In this document: positions 6,944 to 15,175 of the stretch, piece by piece
Layout: every line of letters begins with the position of its first letter
Numbering within the stretch: the stretch's first letter is position 1
Assembly (NCBI GenBank): GCA_030146405.1
Contig: JASLBS010000076.1
Coordinates: 1 to 40,973 of the forward strand
DNA from: Arthrobacter sp.
GTDB taxonomy: Bacteria > Actinomycetota > Actinomycetes > Actinomycetales > Micrococcaceae
DNA: 40,973 nucleotides
Direction: 5' to 3'
The notes under the pieces: model-generated
Told to the model about the DNA's origin: nothing
What the model saw: the letters and a program-made list of their open reading frames with translations, nothing else
Databases searched by the model: none
Made by a program: the position numbers and the translations under genes

Positions 6944-9559
6944 GTGGGTAGGAGCCCCTTCGACGACGCCCAGCGCGTTCTCGAGCACGACGGCGCGATT
7001 GCGCGGGTGTGCGATGCCGCGGCCGTCGTCGGCCCGGACTTCCACCGGCTACCGGTGGTGCTCCGCATCGTTGCCGAGAACGTGGTGCGGACCTCGAAGG
7101 GGCGCGACCGCGAGCGCGCCGTCGAGGCGCTGCGCGGCTGGTTGGAAGCGCGCACCAGTCAGGCGGAGGTGGACCTCCTGCCGGGCAGGGTCCTGATGCA
7201 TGACACCACGAGCACGCCGGCACTCGTGGACATCGCTGCCATGCGGTCCTCCATCGCGGAAGCGGGCGGTGACCCCCGGCAACTCTCCCCGGTGCTGCCC
7301 GTGGAGATCTCGATCGACCATTCCCTCGCCGTGGAGGAGTATGCGCGGGCGGATGCGCCCAGCCGGAACATCGGGCACGAGATCCGCCGTAACAGGGAAC
7401 GCTACCGATTCCTCAAGTGGGCTGCCGGATCCATGGCGGGAGTCAGGGTCAATCCGCCCGGTACGGGCATCATGCACACCATCAACCTCGAACAGCTGGC
7501 CACCGTGGTGACCACGGAGGTGCGCGACGGTGTGCTGTGGGCGGTGCCGGACGTCATGATCGGCACCGACAGCCATACGCCGATGATCAATGGTCTCGGG
7601 GTGCTGGGCTGGGGAGTGGGAGGACTCGAGGCGCAGACCGTGATGTTCGGCATGCCCACCACCATGCGTATCCCCGATGTCGTGGGTGTACGTCTCTCCG
7701 GTTCGTTGCCTCCGGGGGTCCTCGCCACCGATCTCGCCCTGAGGATCACCTCCGACCTGCGTGCCATGGGAGTCACCGGCGAATTCGTCGAGTTCTACGG
7801 ACCGGGGGTCGGGACACTCACCGTGGGGCAGCGGGCAGTGATCGCGAACATGGCCCCCGAGTACGGGGCGACCACCGGTTACTTCCCGATCGACGATGCC
7901 ACCCTCACCTACCTTCGTGCGACCGGACGGGACGCGGCGCACATCGAGCTCGTGGAGACCTACGCCCGGTCGACCGGCCTGTGGTTCGATCCGACAGCGA
8001 CCCCGGACTACACCCGGACACTGCGCATCGACCTGTCCACGCTCCGCCCTCATGCAGCCGGCCCCCGTCGACCGCAGGACCTGCTCACGCTCGACCGGAT
8101 CCCACAGGTCCTGGCACAGGAGCCGCGATCCCGGCCCGCGGACGGAATCCGGCTACCCGAGTTCCCCGTCGCCATCGCGTCGATCACCAGCTGTACCAGT
8201 ACGAGCGACCCGGCTCTCCTCATCGCGGCAGGACTTCTGGCGCGGCGGGCCCGCGAGCTGGGGCTCGTCGTTCCGGGATGGGTCAAGACCTCCCTCGCTC
8301 CGGGCTCTCCCGCCGCCGCGAGCTACCTCCGGCGAGCGGGGCTCCTCGATGACCTCGCCTTCGTCGGCTTCGACATCGTGGGATTCGGCTGTGCCACCTG
8401 TATCGGCAACTCCGGGCCTCTCACCTCTTCCATGAGTGATGCCCTCGCCCAGGGCCACGCCTCGCCTGTCGCGATACTGTCCGGGAACCGGAACTTCCCG
8501 GGACGGGTCCATCCCGATCTCGATCTGGGCCTGCTGGTGTCTCCGCCGATGGTCATCGCCTACGCCCTGGCCGGGGATGCCCACCGCGATCTCACCACCG
8601 AACCCGTCCAGGTCACTGCTGCCGGAACCGCTGTGTACCTGCAGGATCTTTGGCCCGATGCGGACGAGGTGGAGAACGTCCTCGCCGATGCGACGGATCC
8701 GGCGGACTTCGGCCGGGATTTCCTGGCCGCGAGCCGGAACAGGCTCTGGGAGGGGATCGAGACCCCCGCCGGTGATCTGTACCCGTGGGAGGATTCCTCC
8801 ACCATCCTGCGTCGGCCGCCCTTCGCCGCGGTGACCGAGGAGAGCCTGCTCGGCAGCTACCGGGCACACCCGCTCCTGGTCCTCGGGGACGACATCACGA
8901 CCGACCACATCTCGCCGGCCGGTGCCATCCCGGCGGACAGCGACGTCGCGGACTTCCTGGTGGAGCGAGGAGAGCGGCGGGACGACCTCAACGTGTTCGC
9001 CTCCCGCCGGGGGAACTGGGAGGTCATGGTCCGTGGTGCTTTCCACAACCGCTCGCTGCACAACCACCTCACCCCGGATGCACCCACCGCCCACACCGCG
9101 CATGCACCCAGCGGGCGCATCGTTTCCGTCTGGGATGCTGCCCAGCAGTACGCTGCCGCGGGTGAATCGGTCGTCATCGTCGCGGGTGATCGGTACGGCA
9201 TGGGATCCTCGCGGGACTGGGCGGCGAAAGCGCAACGGCTGCTCGGTGTCCGTGCAGTGCTTGCCACCGGTTTCGAGCGGATCCACCGGTCGAACCTGAT
9301 CGGTATGGGCATCATGCCGCTCCTCATCGAGGAGGAGACCTACGCGGTTCTTCGGACCATGGCCCCCGGGGACCAGTTGCAGATCGATGCCGAGCCCGAG
9401 GACGTCCGCCTTCGGGCAGACCTCCGCGTCCGGCTCCACCGGGGCGCCGGGGGCTGGGCGGAGTACACCGCCCGACCCGCGATCGACACCGACCTCGAGG
9501 TGCGCCTCCTGCGCAGCGGTGGCGTCATCCCGACCATCCTCGACCGCCTCCTGCCCTGA
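6944..9559 (+). CDS. Aconitase-family hydratase (AcnA/AcnD-like)
   Basis: 871 residues. The three [4Fe-4S] cysteines are present: Cys417 in TSCTSTSDP and Cys483/Cys486 in GCATCIGNSGPL, with the 66- and 3-residue spacing of E. coli AcnA. Other family landmarks are DSHTPMINGLGVLGWGVGG, WVKTSLAPGS, DDITTDHISPAGAIP (near 645) and GMGSSRDWAAKA (swivelling domain, near 750). Start is GTG at 6944 with AGGGAGG five bases upstream. Aconitases interconvert citrate, cis-aconitate and isocitrate; AcnD dehydrates 2-methylcitrate. The length (slightly short for AcnA, close to AcnD) leaves both open, but no prpB/prpC/prpF neighbour supports the methylcitrate role. Its link to a TctCBA importer suggests it handles the imported tricarboxylate and is an inducible extra copy beside a housekeeping aconitase elsewhere; that is inference. 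Confidence 0.9.
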   Translation: MGRSPFDDAQRVLEHDGAIARVCDAAAVVGPDFHRLPVVLRIVAENVVRTSKGRDRERAVEALRGWLEARTSQAEVDLLPGRVLMHDTTSTPALVDIAAMRSSIAEAGGDPRQLSPVLPVEISIDHSLAVEEYARADAPSRNIGHEIRRNRERYRFLKWAAGSMAGVRVNPPGTGIMHTINLEQLATVVTTEVRDGVLWAVPDVMIGTDSHTPMINGLGVLGWGVGGLEAQTVMFGMPTTMRIPDVVGVRLSGSLPPGVLATDLALRITSDLRAMGVTGEFVEFYGPGVGTLTVGQRAVIANMAPEYGATTGYFPIDDATLTYLRATGRDAAHIELVETYARSTGLWFDPTATPDYTRTLRIDLSTLRPHAAGPRRPQDLLTLDRIPQVLAQEPRSRPADGIRLPEFPVAIASITSCTSTSDPALLIAAGLLARRARELGLVVPGWVKTSLAPGSPAAASYLRRAGLLDDLAFVGFDIVGFGCATCIGNSGPLTSSMSDALAQGHASPVAILSGNRNFPGRVHPDLDLGLLVSPPMVIAYALAGDAHRDLTTEPVQVTAAGTAVYLQDLWPDADEVENVLADATDPADFGRDFLAASRNRLWEGIETPAGDLYPWEDSSTILRRPPFAAVTEESLLGSYRAHPLLVLGDDITTDHISPAGAIPADSDVADFLVERGERRDDLNVFASRRGNWEVMVRGAFHNRSLHNHLTPDAPTAHTAHAPSGRIVSVWDAAQQYAAAGESVVIVAGDRYGMGSSRDWAAKAQRLLGVRAVLATGFERIHRSNLIGMGIMPLLIEEETYAVLRTMAPGDQLQIDAEPEDVRLRADLRVRLHRGAGGWAEYTARPAIDTDLEVRLLRSGGVIPTILDRLLP

Positions 9560-9640
9560 CCTGATCCACCACTCCACGGTCGGAAGGGGCGGACAGTCAC
9601 GCCGGGGGTTCTCGTCGAACGGTGATTCCCCACCTGTTCC

Positions 9641-10516
9641 TCACCCCTGCAGGGCCGTTACCGCGAGCTCCGCGAGGCGGTGGTCGCGGTTCTCCTCATG
9701 AGCGGTGATGGTGAGAACCGCTTCCCGCTCCTGGTCGATGATGACGTACTGGCCGTCCTTGCCGTCGAGCCGCCATGACGATCCCGGTCCTTTCCACGCG
9801 CCCCTTCCGTAGTACTCGAAGGGAGCGGGGCCACCGGTGGGAACCCATCGAGTGTGCATCGCGTCGACCCATTCCGCGTCGACGAGGCGATCGCCCTGCC
9901 ATGTCCCCCGGTCACGCAGCAGACGGCCGACGCGCGCGAGTTCCCCGGTGCGTAGCTCCAGTCCGCTGCCGCCCATGATCCAGCCGAGCGGGCACCGTTG
10001 CCAGAACGGATCGGAGATCCCGAGCGGTTCGAAGAGGCGCGGCAGCAGCCAGTCCCGTACATCACCGACCACGGCACCGAGCATCCGCATGGCCGTATAG
10101 GTGCTCGCATCGCTGTACTGGAAGGTGCTACCCGGTGCGTGGGCGGGGTGGAGGAGCATCGCCTGCGCCGGATCGGGCCACGGGAGGGGTTCGTCCGCGA
10201 ACCACGGGAAGTCGATGCCACTCGTCATCGTGAGCAGGTGCCGCAGTGTCACGGACTCCACTCCAGCCCCCGGCTCCATCCCGGGAAGGGCGTCGACCAC
10301 CGCGGTATCGAGTGAGATCAGCCTGTCCCGGACGGCCATACCGACGGCGAGGACGCAGATGCCCTTGGACACCGAGTAGATGTTGCGCCGGTGATCGGCA
10401 CTCCAGAGGTGCTGGGCCTCCTCGCTCCCGAGCATCACGTGGATCCCGTGGGCATCCAGTCCCTCGCGGTCCACTGCGGCGACGAAGCGGTCGAGCACGG
10501 TACGGAGGTCCGCCAT
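9641..10516 (-). CDS. Serine hydrolase of the beta-lactamase (class C / PBP-like) family
   Basis: 291-residue penicillin-binding-protein/beta-lactamase fold. Catalytic Ser48 and Lys51 are in YSVSK; the second motif is YSD at 134-136 (YxN position filled by Asp, giving YSDAS); GKDGQ near 260 occupies the KTG-like third motif position. The stretch LRHLLTMTSGIDF at 91-103 is typical of PF00144 esterases and carboxypeptidase-like proteins. No signal peptide, so cytoplasmic, which argues against a peptidoglycan or antibiotic role and for esterase activity on an internal substrate. It starts 2 bp after the stop of the GH43-like gene and is therefore in the same operon; a combined carbohydrate-ester degradation is possible but not shown. 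Confidence 0.88.
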   Translation of the reverse strand: MADLRTVLDRFVAAVDREGLDAHGIHVMLGSEEAQHLWSADHRRNIYSVSKGICVLAVGMAVRDRLISLDTAVVDALPGMEPGAGVESVTLRHLLTMTSGIDFPWFADEPLPWPDPAQAMLLHPAHAPGSTFQYSDASTYTAMRMLGAVVGDVRDWLLPRLFEPLGISDPFWQRCPLGWIMGGSGLELRTGELARVGRLLRDRGTWQGDRLVDAEWVDAMHTRWVPTGGPAPFEYYGRGAWKGPGSSWRLDGKDGQYVIIDQEREAVLTITAHEENRDHRLAELAVTALQG

Positions 10517-10518
10517 GG

Positions 10519-11496
10519 TCAGGGTCCGCTCAGCGGTACGAGATCATCCTCGGCGGAGACCCGGAACCAGGCTGCCCGCACGTGGCTCCGGCGGTAGGCG
10601 ATGTCCGCCCCCATGGTCCCCAGCTCCGTGCCCGACCATTCCGGGTGGGTGAAGTAGACGACGGCCGCACGGGGTCCCTGAACCACGACGTCGGCGTGCC
10701 GGGCCACCACGGGATGCTCGCCGAAGACCTCGGGAGCGGTGAGGACCAGGCCGTCGTCGCGGCCCTGACGCTGCCAGCCGCCGGCCCCGTCCGCTGATCT
10801 GTGGACCGCGAGGCCGCGCCACTCGTCGGTGATCATCCAGTACCAGCCGCCGAGTTCGAACACCTTCGGGCCCTCATGGGGACGCCCCTCGATGACGAGC
10901 CCTTCGACGCGCCAGGTCTCGGGCACCCACGGTGTGTCCGTGACGGCGGCGAAGGTGCGGGACTCCCGGATCTCGTCCTTGAACCACAACCGGTACAGCC
11001 CGTCGCCGCATCGGGTCACGGCGGCGTCGATCACACGCTCCGAACCGAGACCCAGGTAGGCCTGGAACTCCCAGGAGGAGAGGTCCGTGCTCGTGTACTG
11101 CGCGATCACCGCCGGGCCGGTCCACCCTTGACGGCGACCACCCAGGAGGGTGAGGAACATGTACCAGCGGGTCCCGATGCGCACCACGTCGGGAGCCCAC
11201 CTGGTGATCGGTTTCTCCAGCCCGGGCGCGTCCAGGCCCACGGTGCCGGTGTAGGACCACGTCTCACCGCCGTCGCGTGATTCGGCCACCCCGATCTCCG
11301 AGCCGTGCACCCACTCGACACCGCGGAGGCCGGACTCGGAGGCCCTGCGCTGTGTGTAGAACAGGAGCCACCGCGCATTCGCCGGGTCGGCCACGAGCAC
11401 GGGGTCCGTGGCGCCGTCGAACAGCGGGTCACGGTAGGGCCTGGTCAGCAACCGGTCGGAGAGCGCCGATGCCTGGTCCTGACTCATGCGCGTCAC
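10519..11496 (-). CDS. GH43-like five-bladed beta-propeller glycoside hydrolase
   Basis: 325 residues with the acid triad expected in GH43/GH32-type propellers: Asp31 in ATDPVLV (catalytic base position), Asp103 in RWAPDVV (transition-state/pKa role) and Glu208 in PHEGPKVFEL (acid position). Repeated Trp/Tyr-rich strands (WLLFYT, WYMFLTLL, LYRLWFKDE, WYWMITDEWRG) fit successive blades. There is no signal peptide, so it would act on imported oligosaccharides. GTG at 11496 is chosen because GAGGAG lies seven bases upstream; the ATG three codons in has poor spacing. First gene of a two-gene operon with the serine hydrolase. Linkage specificity cannot be predicted. The upstream gap holds a strong hairpin and a LacI-type palindrome, which would suit sugar-controlled expression. 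Confidence 0.8.
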   Translation of the reverse strand: MTRMSQDQASALSDRLLTRPYRDPLFDGATDPVLVADPANARWLLFYTQRRASESGLRGVEWVHGSEIGVAESRDGGETWSYTGTVGLDAPGLEKPITRWAPDVVRIGTRWYMFLTLLGGRRQGWTGPAVIAQYTSTDLSSWEFQAYLGLGSERVIDAAVTRCGDGLYRLWFKDEIRESRTFAAVTDTPWVPETWRVEGLVIEGRPHEGPKVFELGGWYWMITDEWRGLAVHRSADGAGGWQRQGRDDGLVLTAPEVFGEHPVVARHADVVVQGPRAAVVYFTHPEWSGTELGTMGADIAYRRSHVRAAWFRVSAEDDLVPLSGP

Positions 11497-11580
11497 GGGC
11501 TTGCTCCTCAGCGGTCACGGTCCGGCGCGGAAGCCGGATCCCCCTGCATCATCTCCCACTTCCACCCCGAGGACCGGAGG

Positions 11581-11615
11581 GCAGCTACCTGCGGATACCA
11601 CACGCGGGTAGCTGC
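11581..11615. repeat. Strong inverted repeat, 13-bp stem and 9-nt loop
   Basis: Left arm GCAGCTACCTGCG (11581-11593), loop of nine bases, right arm CGCGGGTAGCTGC (11603-11615). The arms pair throughout except for one T opposite G. It lies 85 bp upstream of the GH43-like GTG start. As a divergent intergenic element it may be a 5' untranslated structure of the hydrolase operon or a binding site; there is no T-run and no gene ending nearby that would need a terminator. Confidence 0.6.
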
Positions 11616-11691
11616 AACCACCCCGCTCGCGCTCGTGGAAAGCCCCAGCGCGCCGTGCACGCTGATGTCAGGATAGGACGAATCAAGGGAG

Positions 11692-11705
11692 CCGGAACGT
11701 TCCGG
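11692..11705. promoter_or_regulatory. Perfect 14-bp palindrome with LacI-type AACGTT core
   Basis: CCGGAACGTTCCGG is fully self-complementary. A central CG flanked by symmetric A/G-rich halves is characteristic of LacI-family operators, which often control sugar-hydrolase genes such as the GH43-like gene on the left. No LacI-family gene is present in the window, so assignment to that family rests on the motif alone. Confidence 0.4.
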
Positions 11706-11812
11706 TCACCTTCCGACGGTCATGAAGCCGGCTGTCGAGAGGATCCTTGCCCTGCCCCCGGGCAGCAGTGACAGTACGGCTTCGTCCGAGCGCCGTCCGA
11801 AGGAACCCGCTG

Positions 11813-12217
11813 ATGCAGAGCCTGCACACTCATAACGCCATGAGGCACGCTGACCTTTCCCTCATGCACGTCTGGGACCACTTCATCAACATGGGCGGGA
11901 TCGTCGACGAGGTGGAGGTGGACGCCTACCTCCATGGCCTGATGGTCCTCACCGCACCGGAACGCGATGGTGTGGCCCAGTCCATCAACGAGCTGCTCGA
12001 CGACCTCGCCATGACAGGCACGGTCTCGTGCTGCCGCGCCCCGTACAGCTATGCGCCGCGGCCCCTGCACCTCGAAAGGGAGATTGCCGAGAGGTGCCGG
12101 GCGTTCGGCAACGTTCCAGAGGTGCGGACGCCGGGAGTCCCCACCACAGGATCGATGCACCGGTTCGAACAGCCCGTTCCGCATCCCCTCGACCGGGGAT
12201 CGCGCCGGAGGTGGTGA
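11813..12217 (+). CDS. Small conserved protein of unknown function
   Basis: 134 residues starting MQSLHTHNAMRHADLSLMHV. The first 60 or so residues look like a folded helical unit, with the stretch HFINMGGIVDEVEVDAYLHG followed by an acidic helix ending in SINELLDDLA. I recognise this N-terminal pattern as recurring in small Micrococcaceae proteins but know no function for it. The C-terminal 60 residues are Pro/Arg-rich and look poorly structured. AAGGA lies nine bases before the ATG, which is preferred over an upstream in-frame start without a ribosome site. No membrane segment or signal. Confidence 0.6.
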   Translation: MQSLHTHNAMRHADLSLMHVWDHFINMGGIVDEVEVDAYLHGLMVLTAPERDGVAQSINELLDDLAMTGTVSCCRAPYSYAPRPLHLEREIAERCRAFGNVPEVRTPGVPTTGSMHRFEQPVPHPLDRGSRRRW

Positions 12218-12294
12218 TCGACACCGCCCGGTGGGGTGCCGGCGTCGCTCCGGGGAACCCGGCCGCTGATCGCCCGGTGGGACAGCCTGACGCG

Positions 12295-13068
12295 ATGGAG
12301 CGTGTCGCTGTGATCTCGGACCTGCACGGGAACGTCACGGCTTTCGAGGCCGTTCTGGAGGACCTCCGACGACGTGATGTCACGGCCGTGTACAACCTCG
12401 GGGATGTCGCGGGCAAGGGTCCGCGGGGTTCCGAGTGCGTCCGGCTCAGCCGAGCGCACTGCGCCGTGACGGTCCGGGGGAACTGGGACGACTTCCTGCC
12501 GAGCGAGTCCCCCGAGTGGCGTGACGAGGCCGGCTGGTGGTGGCACGACGAACTGACCGTGGAGGACCGCCGATGGCTGGGCACCCTTCCGCTCTCCCAT
12601 GACATCACGATGAGCGGCCGGCGCATCCGCATGTTCCATGCATCGGCGAGGAGCGTCTACCACCGGGTGCACTTCCGGCACTCCAGCGACGACTTCGAGG
12701 GAATGTTCGCCTCGACCGAACTGACGGGCCACCGTCCCGCCCCGGACGTCGTCTGCTACGGCGACATCCACGACGCGTACGTGACGACCTTCCGGGACCG
12801 CACGCTGGTCAATGTGGGCAGCGTCGGGAACCCGCTCGACGAGGCCCGGGCGTCCTACGTGATCCTCGAGGGAGAGCCCGACGGCGGGAGGGAGGCTCCG
12901 TTCGGCATCCAGTTCGTCCGCGTGCCCTATGACATCGAGGCGGAGATCGCGGTAGCGGCGTCCCTCGGGATGCCGGCACTCGAGGCGTACGCGATCGAGT
13001 TGCGCACGGCGATCTACCGGGGGCTGCACGCGGAGTCGGGGCTGCTCCCGGACCGGGCCGCGCAGTGA
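12295..13068 (+). CDS. Calcineurin-like metallophosphoesterase (YfcE/MJ0936 type)
   Basis: 257 residues with the ordered metal motifs of the superfamily: Asp9 and His11 in SDLHGN, GD at 36-37 in NLGDVAGKG, GNWD at 62-65, and His in MFHAS. The last motif, normally GHTH, reads GDIH in VVCYGDIHDAY, so one usual His ligand position is Asp. VNVGSVGNP follows as in YfcE-like phosphodiesterases. These enzymes hydrolyse phosphodiesters or phosphomonoesters with two metal ions in the cytoplasm. The frame is open upstream to 12028, but homology begins exactly at the ATG at 12295, which is chosen although the ribosome site (GGGACAG) is weak. The 196 bp after the gene contain a 12-bp palindrome CACATCGATGTG (13124-13135) and no gene. 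Confidence 0.87.
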   Translation: MERVAVISDLHGNVTAFEAVLEDLRRRDVTAVYNLGDVAGKGPRGSECVRLSRAHCAVTVRGNWDDFLPSESPEWRDEAGWWWHDELTVEDRRWLGTLPLSHDITMSGRRIRMFHASARSVYHRVHFRHSSDDFEGMFASTELTGHRPAPDVVCYGDIHDAYVTTFRDRTLVNVGSVGNPLDEARASYVILEGEPDGGREAPFGIQFVRVPYDIEAEIAVAASLGMPALEAYAIELRTAIYRGLHAESGLLPDRAAQ

Positions 13069-13264
13069 GCGATCGGCCGGGCCGGCTTCTTGACCCAGGC
13101 CTCTCGCCCCACGTCCGTGCAAGCACATCGATGTGGTCAACGTCGGTCCACGGACGGATCCGGGTCGAGGTTGCGTGGTCCCAGTGTGCGCGCCCCGCAT
13201 CAAGCTGTGCGGTGGTGGTTCTCACGTCCCGGCCACGTTGACAGGGGGACGCGCCGCAGGTCGG

Positions 13265-13609
13265 CTACTCGGAGTCCCGTCCGGGCCGTCGAAGCGGATG
13301 CTCGCGCCAGGCGTCGGTCCGAGAGGTGTCCGGCCCGTACCCGGGGCGCAGCAGTGGCTCGTCCGGATCGTCCTCCGGAGTGGACCGGGGTGCTCCGTCG
13401 CGGTGGGTCAGCCAGTAGCCCCGACCGATGATCGCCATCGCGGCGAGGATGATGGCGAGGCCGATCGCGAGGAGGATCGGCGACTGCGCGGGAACCGGGG
13501 TGTCCGTCGACGCTGCATGCGCGAAGTCGGAGACCGCCTGCGGGACGAAGAGCGTGCTGATGAACAGCAGGATCAATCCGGTGAGGTAGTGCTTGACGCC
13601 GAGTTTCAT
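13265..13609 (-). CDS. Small membrane protein with two transmembrane segments
   Basis: 114 residues. Hydrophobic segments at about 8-26 (LTGLILLFISTLFVPQAV) and 44-62 (PILLAIGLAIILAAMAI) are separated by a short Ala/Thr/Pro loop and followed by a hydrophilic, Asp/Arg/Pro-rich cytoplasmic tail. AGGGGAG lies directly before the ATG. It is convergent with the metallophosphoesterase gene and divergent from the MATE gene, so it stands alone. I do not recognise a family. Confidence 0.75.
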   Translation of the reverse strand: MKLGVKHYLTGLILLFISTLFVPQAVSDFAHAASTDTPVPAQSPILLAIGLAIILAAMAIIGRGYWLTHRDGAPRSTPEDDPDEPLLRPGYGPDTSRTDAWREHPLRRPGRDSE

Positions 13610-13668
13610 GGCTCCCCTGGCTGGGCGAATGGATCTGTCCCAAGCTTAGGCCCTGACCCCGGCCCGCC

Positions 13669-13674
13669 TACTCT
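13669..13674 (+). promoter_or_regulatory. -10 box of a leaderless promoter for the MATE gene
   Basis: TACTCT (TAnnnT type) ends six bases before the GTG start at 13681, with a weak TTAGGC -35 after a 17-bp spacer (13646-13651). No ribosome-binding site fits, so the transcript probably starts at or next to the GTG. Confidence 0.5.
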
Positions 13675-13680
13675 GGACAG

Positions 13681-15024
13681 GTGTCCGAGACCCTACCCAC
13701 CAACCGCCAGCTCAGCCGGAGTATCCTCCGGCTCGCCGTCCCTGCGCTGGGCGCCCTGATCGCCGAACCCCTCTTCCTCCTCGCGGACTCCGCGATCGTG
13801 GGGCACCTCGGCGTCGACGAACTCGCGGGGGTGGGGCTCGCGTCCACGGTCCTCCAGACCGCCGTCGGACTCATGGTCTTCCTCGCCTACTCCACCACGC
13901 CCGCCGTGGCGCGTCTGCTCGGTGCCGGGCGTCTCCCGGAAGCGCTCGCAGCAGGGCGTGACGGCGTGGGCCTCGCCGTCGTACTCGGGCTCCTGCTGTC
14001 CGTGGTGGGCTGGGTGACGGCGCCCGGGGTGGCTTCGCTCATGGGCGCCGAGGGCGCCGTGCACTCCTTCGCCGTCGACTACCTCCGGTGGTCGATGCCC
14101 GGACTCACCGCGATGCTGGTGGTGCTGGCTGCAACCGGTGTGCTCCGCGGGCTGCAGGACACACGGACGCCGCTCGTCGTCGCAGGCGCGGGCTTCGGCG
14201 TGAACATCGTGCTCAACTACCTGCTCGTCTACGGGGCCGGCATGTCCGTGGCGGGTTCGGCGCTGGGGACCAGCCTGGCCCAGTGCGGCATGGCGGCGGT
14301 GTACCTCGTGATCATCGTGCGTGCGTCACGGCGGGAACGGGTGTCGCTCGCTCCGACGCTGCGCGGTATCCGTGGCACGGCGAGAGTCGGTTCGTGGCTC
14401 ATGCTGCGAACCCTCTCCCTGCGGGTGGCGATCCTCGCCACCGTGTTCGTGGCGACGTCCCAGGGATCCCTCAACCTCGCGTCCCACCAGCTGGTCATGA
14501 CGGTGTTCTCGTTCCTCGCGTTCGCGCTCGATGCCCTGGCCATCGCGGCTCAGGCCATGATCGGGAAGGAACTGGGATCCGGCAACCGCTCGCTGGCCCA
14601 TGCGCTCACGCGGCGCATGATCGTCTGGGGTCTGGGTTTCGGGGTGGTGACCGGGAGCGTCCTGGCCGCGGTGGCTCCGTTCGTCGGGTGGATCTTCACC
14701 ACGGATCCCGCCGTCCAGGCCGCCTTCGCCGTAGGGCTGTGGGTGCTGGCGGCAGCCCAGCCGGTCGCGGGATTCGTCTTCGTGCTCGACGGCGTCCTGA
14801 TCGGGGCCGGCGACGCCCGTTACCTGGCGATCGCCGGCGTCGTGAATCTCGCGGTGTACCTCCCTCTGCTCCACCTGGTGAACCTGGCGGACCTGACCGG
14901 TGGTGCCGGCATCGTGTGGCTGTGGTTCGCCTTCGGCGTCGGCTACATGCTGGCGCGCGCAGCGACGCTGGGCTGGCGCGTGCGGAACGACCGGTGGATG
15001 GTGACCGGCGCTACGCGCACCTGA
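13681..15024 (+). CDS. MATE-family multidrug/metabolite exporter (DinF type)
   Basis: 447 residues with about twelve membrane segments in two related halves. The start LRLAVPALGALIAEPLFLLA followed by DSAIVGHLGVDELAGVGLAS is the classic first-helix pair of MATE/DinF proteins; the second half repeats it around SHQLVMTVFSFLAFALDALA. MATE proteins exchange Na+ or H+ for organic cations or drugs across the cytoplasmic membrane. The GTG start at 13681 gives the canonical N-terminus and sits just after a -10 box, so translation is probably leaderless. It stands alone. Substrate unknown. Confidence 0.93.
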   Translation: MSETLPTNRQLSRSILRLAVPALGALIAEPLFLLADSAIVGHLGVDELAGVGLASTVLQTAVGLMVFLAYSTTPAVARLLGAGRLPEALAAGRDGVGLAVVLGLLLSVVGWVTAPGVASLMGAEGAVHSFAVDYLRWSMPGLTAMLVVLAATGVLRGLQDTRTPLVVAGAGFGVNIVLNYLLVYGAGMSVAGSALGTSLAQCGMAAVYLVIIVRASRRERVSLAPTLRGIRGTARVGSWLMLRTLSLRVAILATVFVATSQGSLNLASHQLVMTVFSFLAFALDALAIAAQAMIGKELGSGNRSLAHALTRRMIVWGLGFGVVTGSVLAAVAPFVGWIFTTDPAVQAAFAVGLWVLAAAQPVAGFVFVLDGVLIGAGDARYLAIAGVVNLAVYLPLLHLVNLADLTGGAGIVWLWFAFGVGYMLARAATLGWRVRNDRWMVTGATRT

Positions 15025-15175
15025 GCACCAGTCGGGGGCACCACGCGCTGGGGATCCTTCGACGTGACCTCCATGACGCAACCCCGGATCCACGGCAGAA
15101 CCATCGGGGCGAAGGACTAAACTGGAGGCGCCGGCCCGCCCGGCCTCACGCATCCCCGTTCAGGAAGGCCCCTCG

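Larger units (their letters stand above)
11497..11812. other. 316-bp divergent intergenic region with two inverted repeats
   Basis: Lies between the minus-strand GH43-like operon and the plus-strand gene at 11813. I see no supportable gene. It contains a 13-bp-stem hairpin (11581-11615) and a 14-bp perfect palindrome (11692-11705), both listed separately, plus AAGGA just before the start at 11813. Confidence 0.6.

Noticed and set aside
8153..9577. 474-residue minus-strand open frame over the aconitase gene
   Set aside because: Antisense shadow; the plus strand carries all aconitase motifs.
13069..13264. Possible regulatory RNA or gene in the gap after the metallophosphoesterase
   Set aside because: A 12-bp palindrome and short repeats are present, but no promoter, stem of convincing strength or coding frame.
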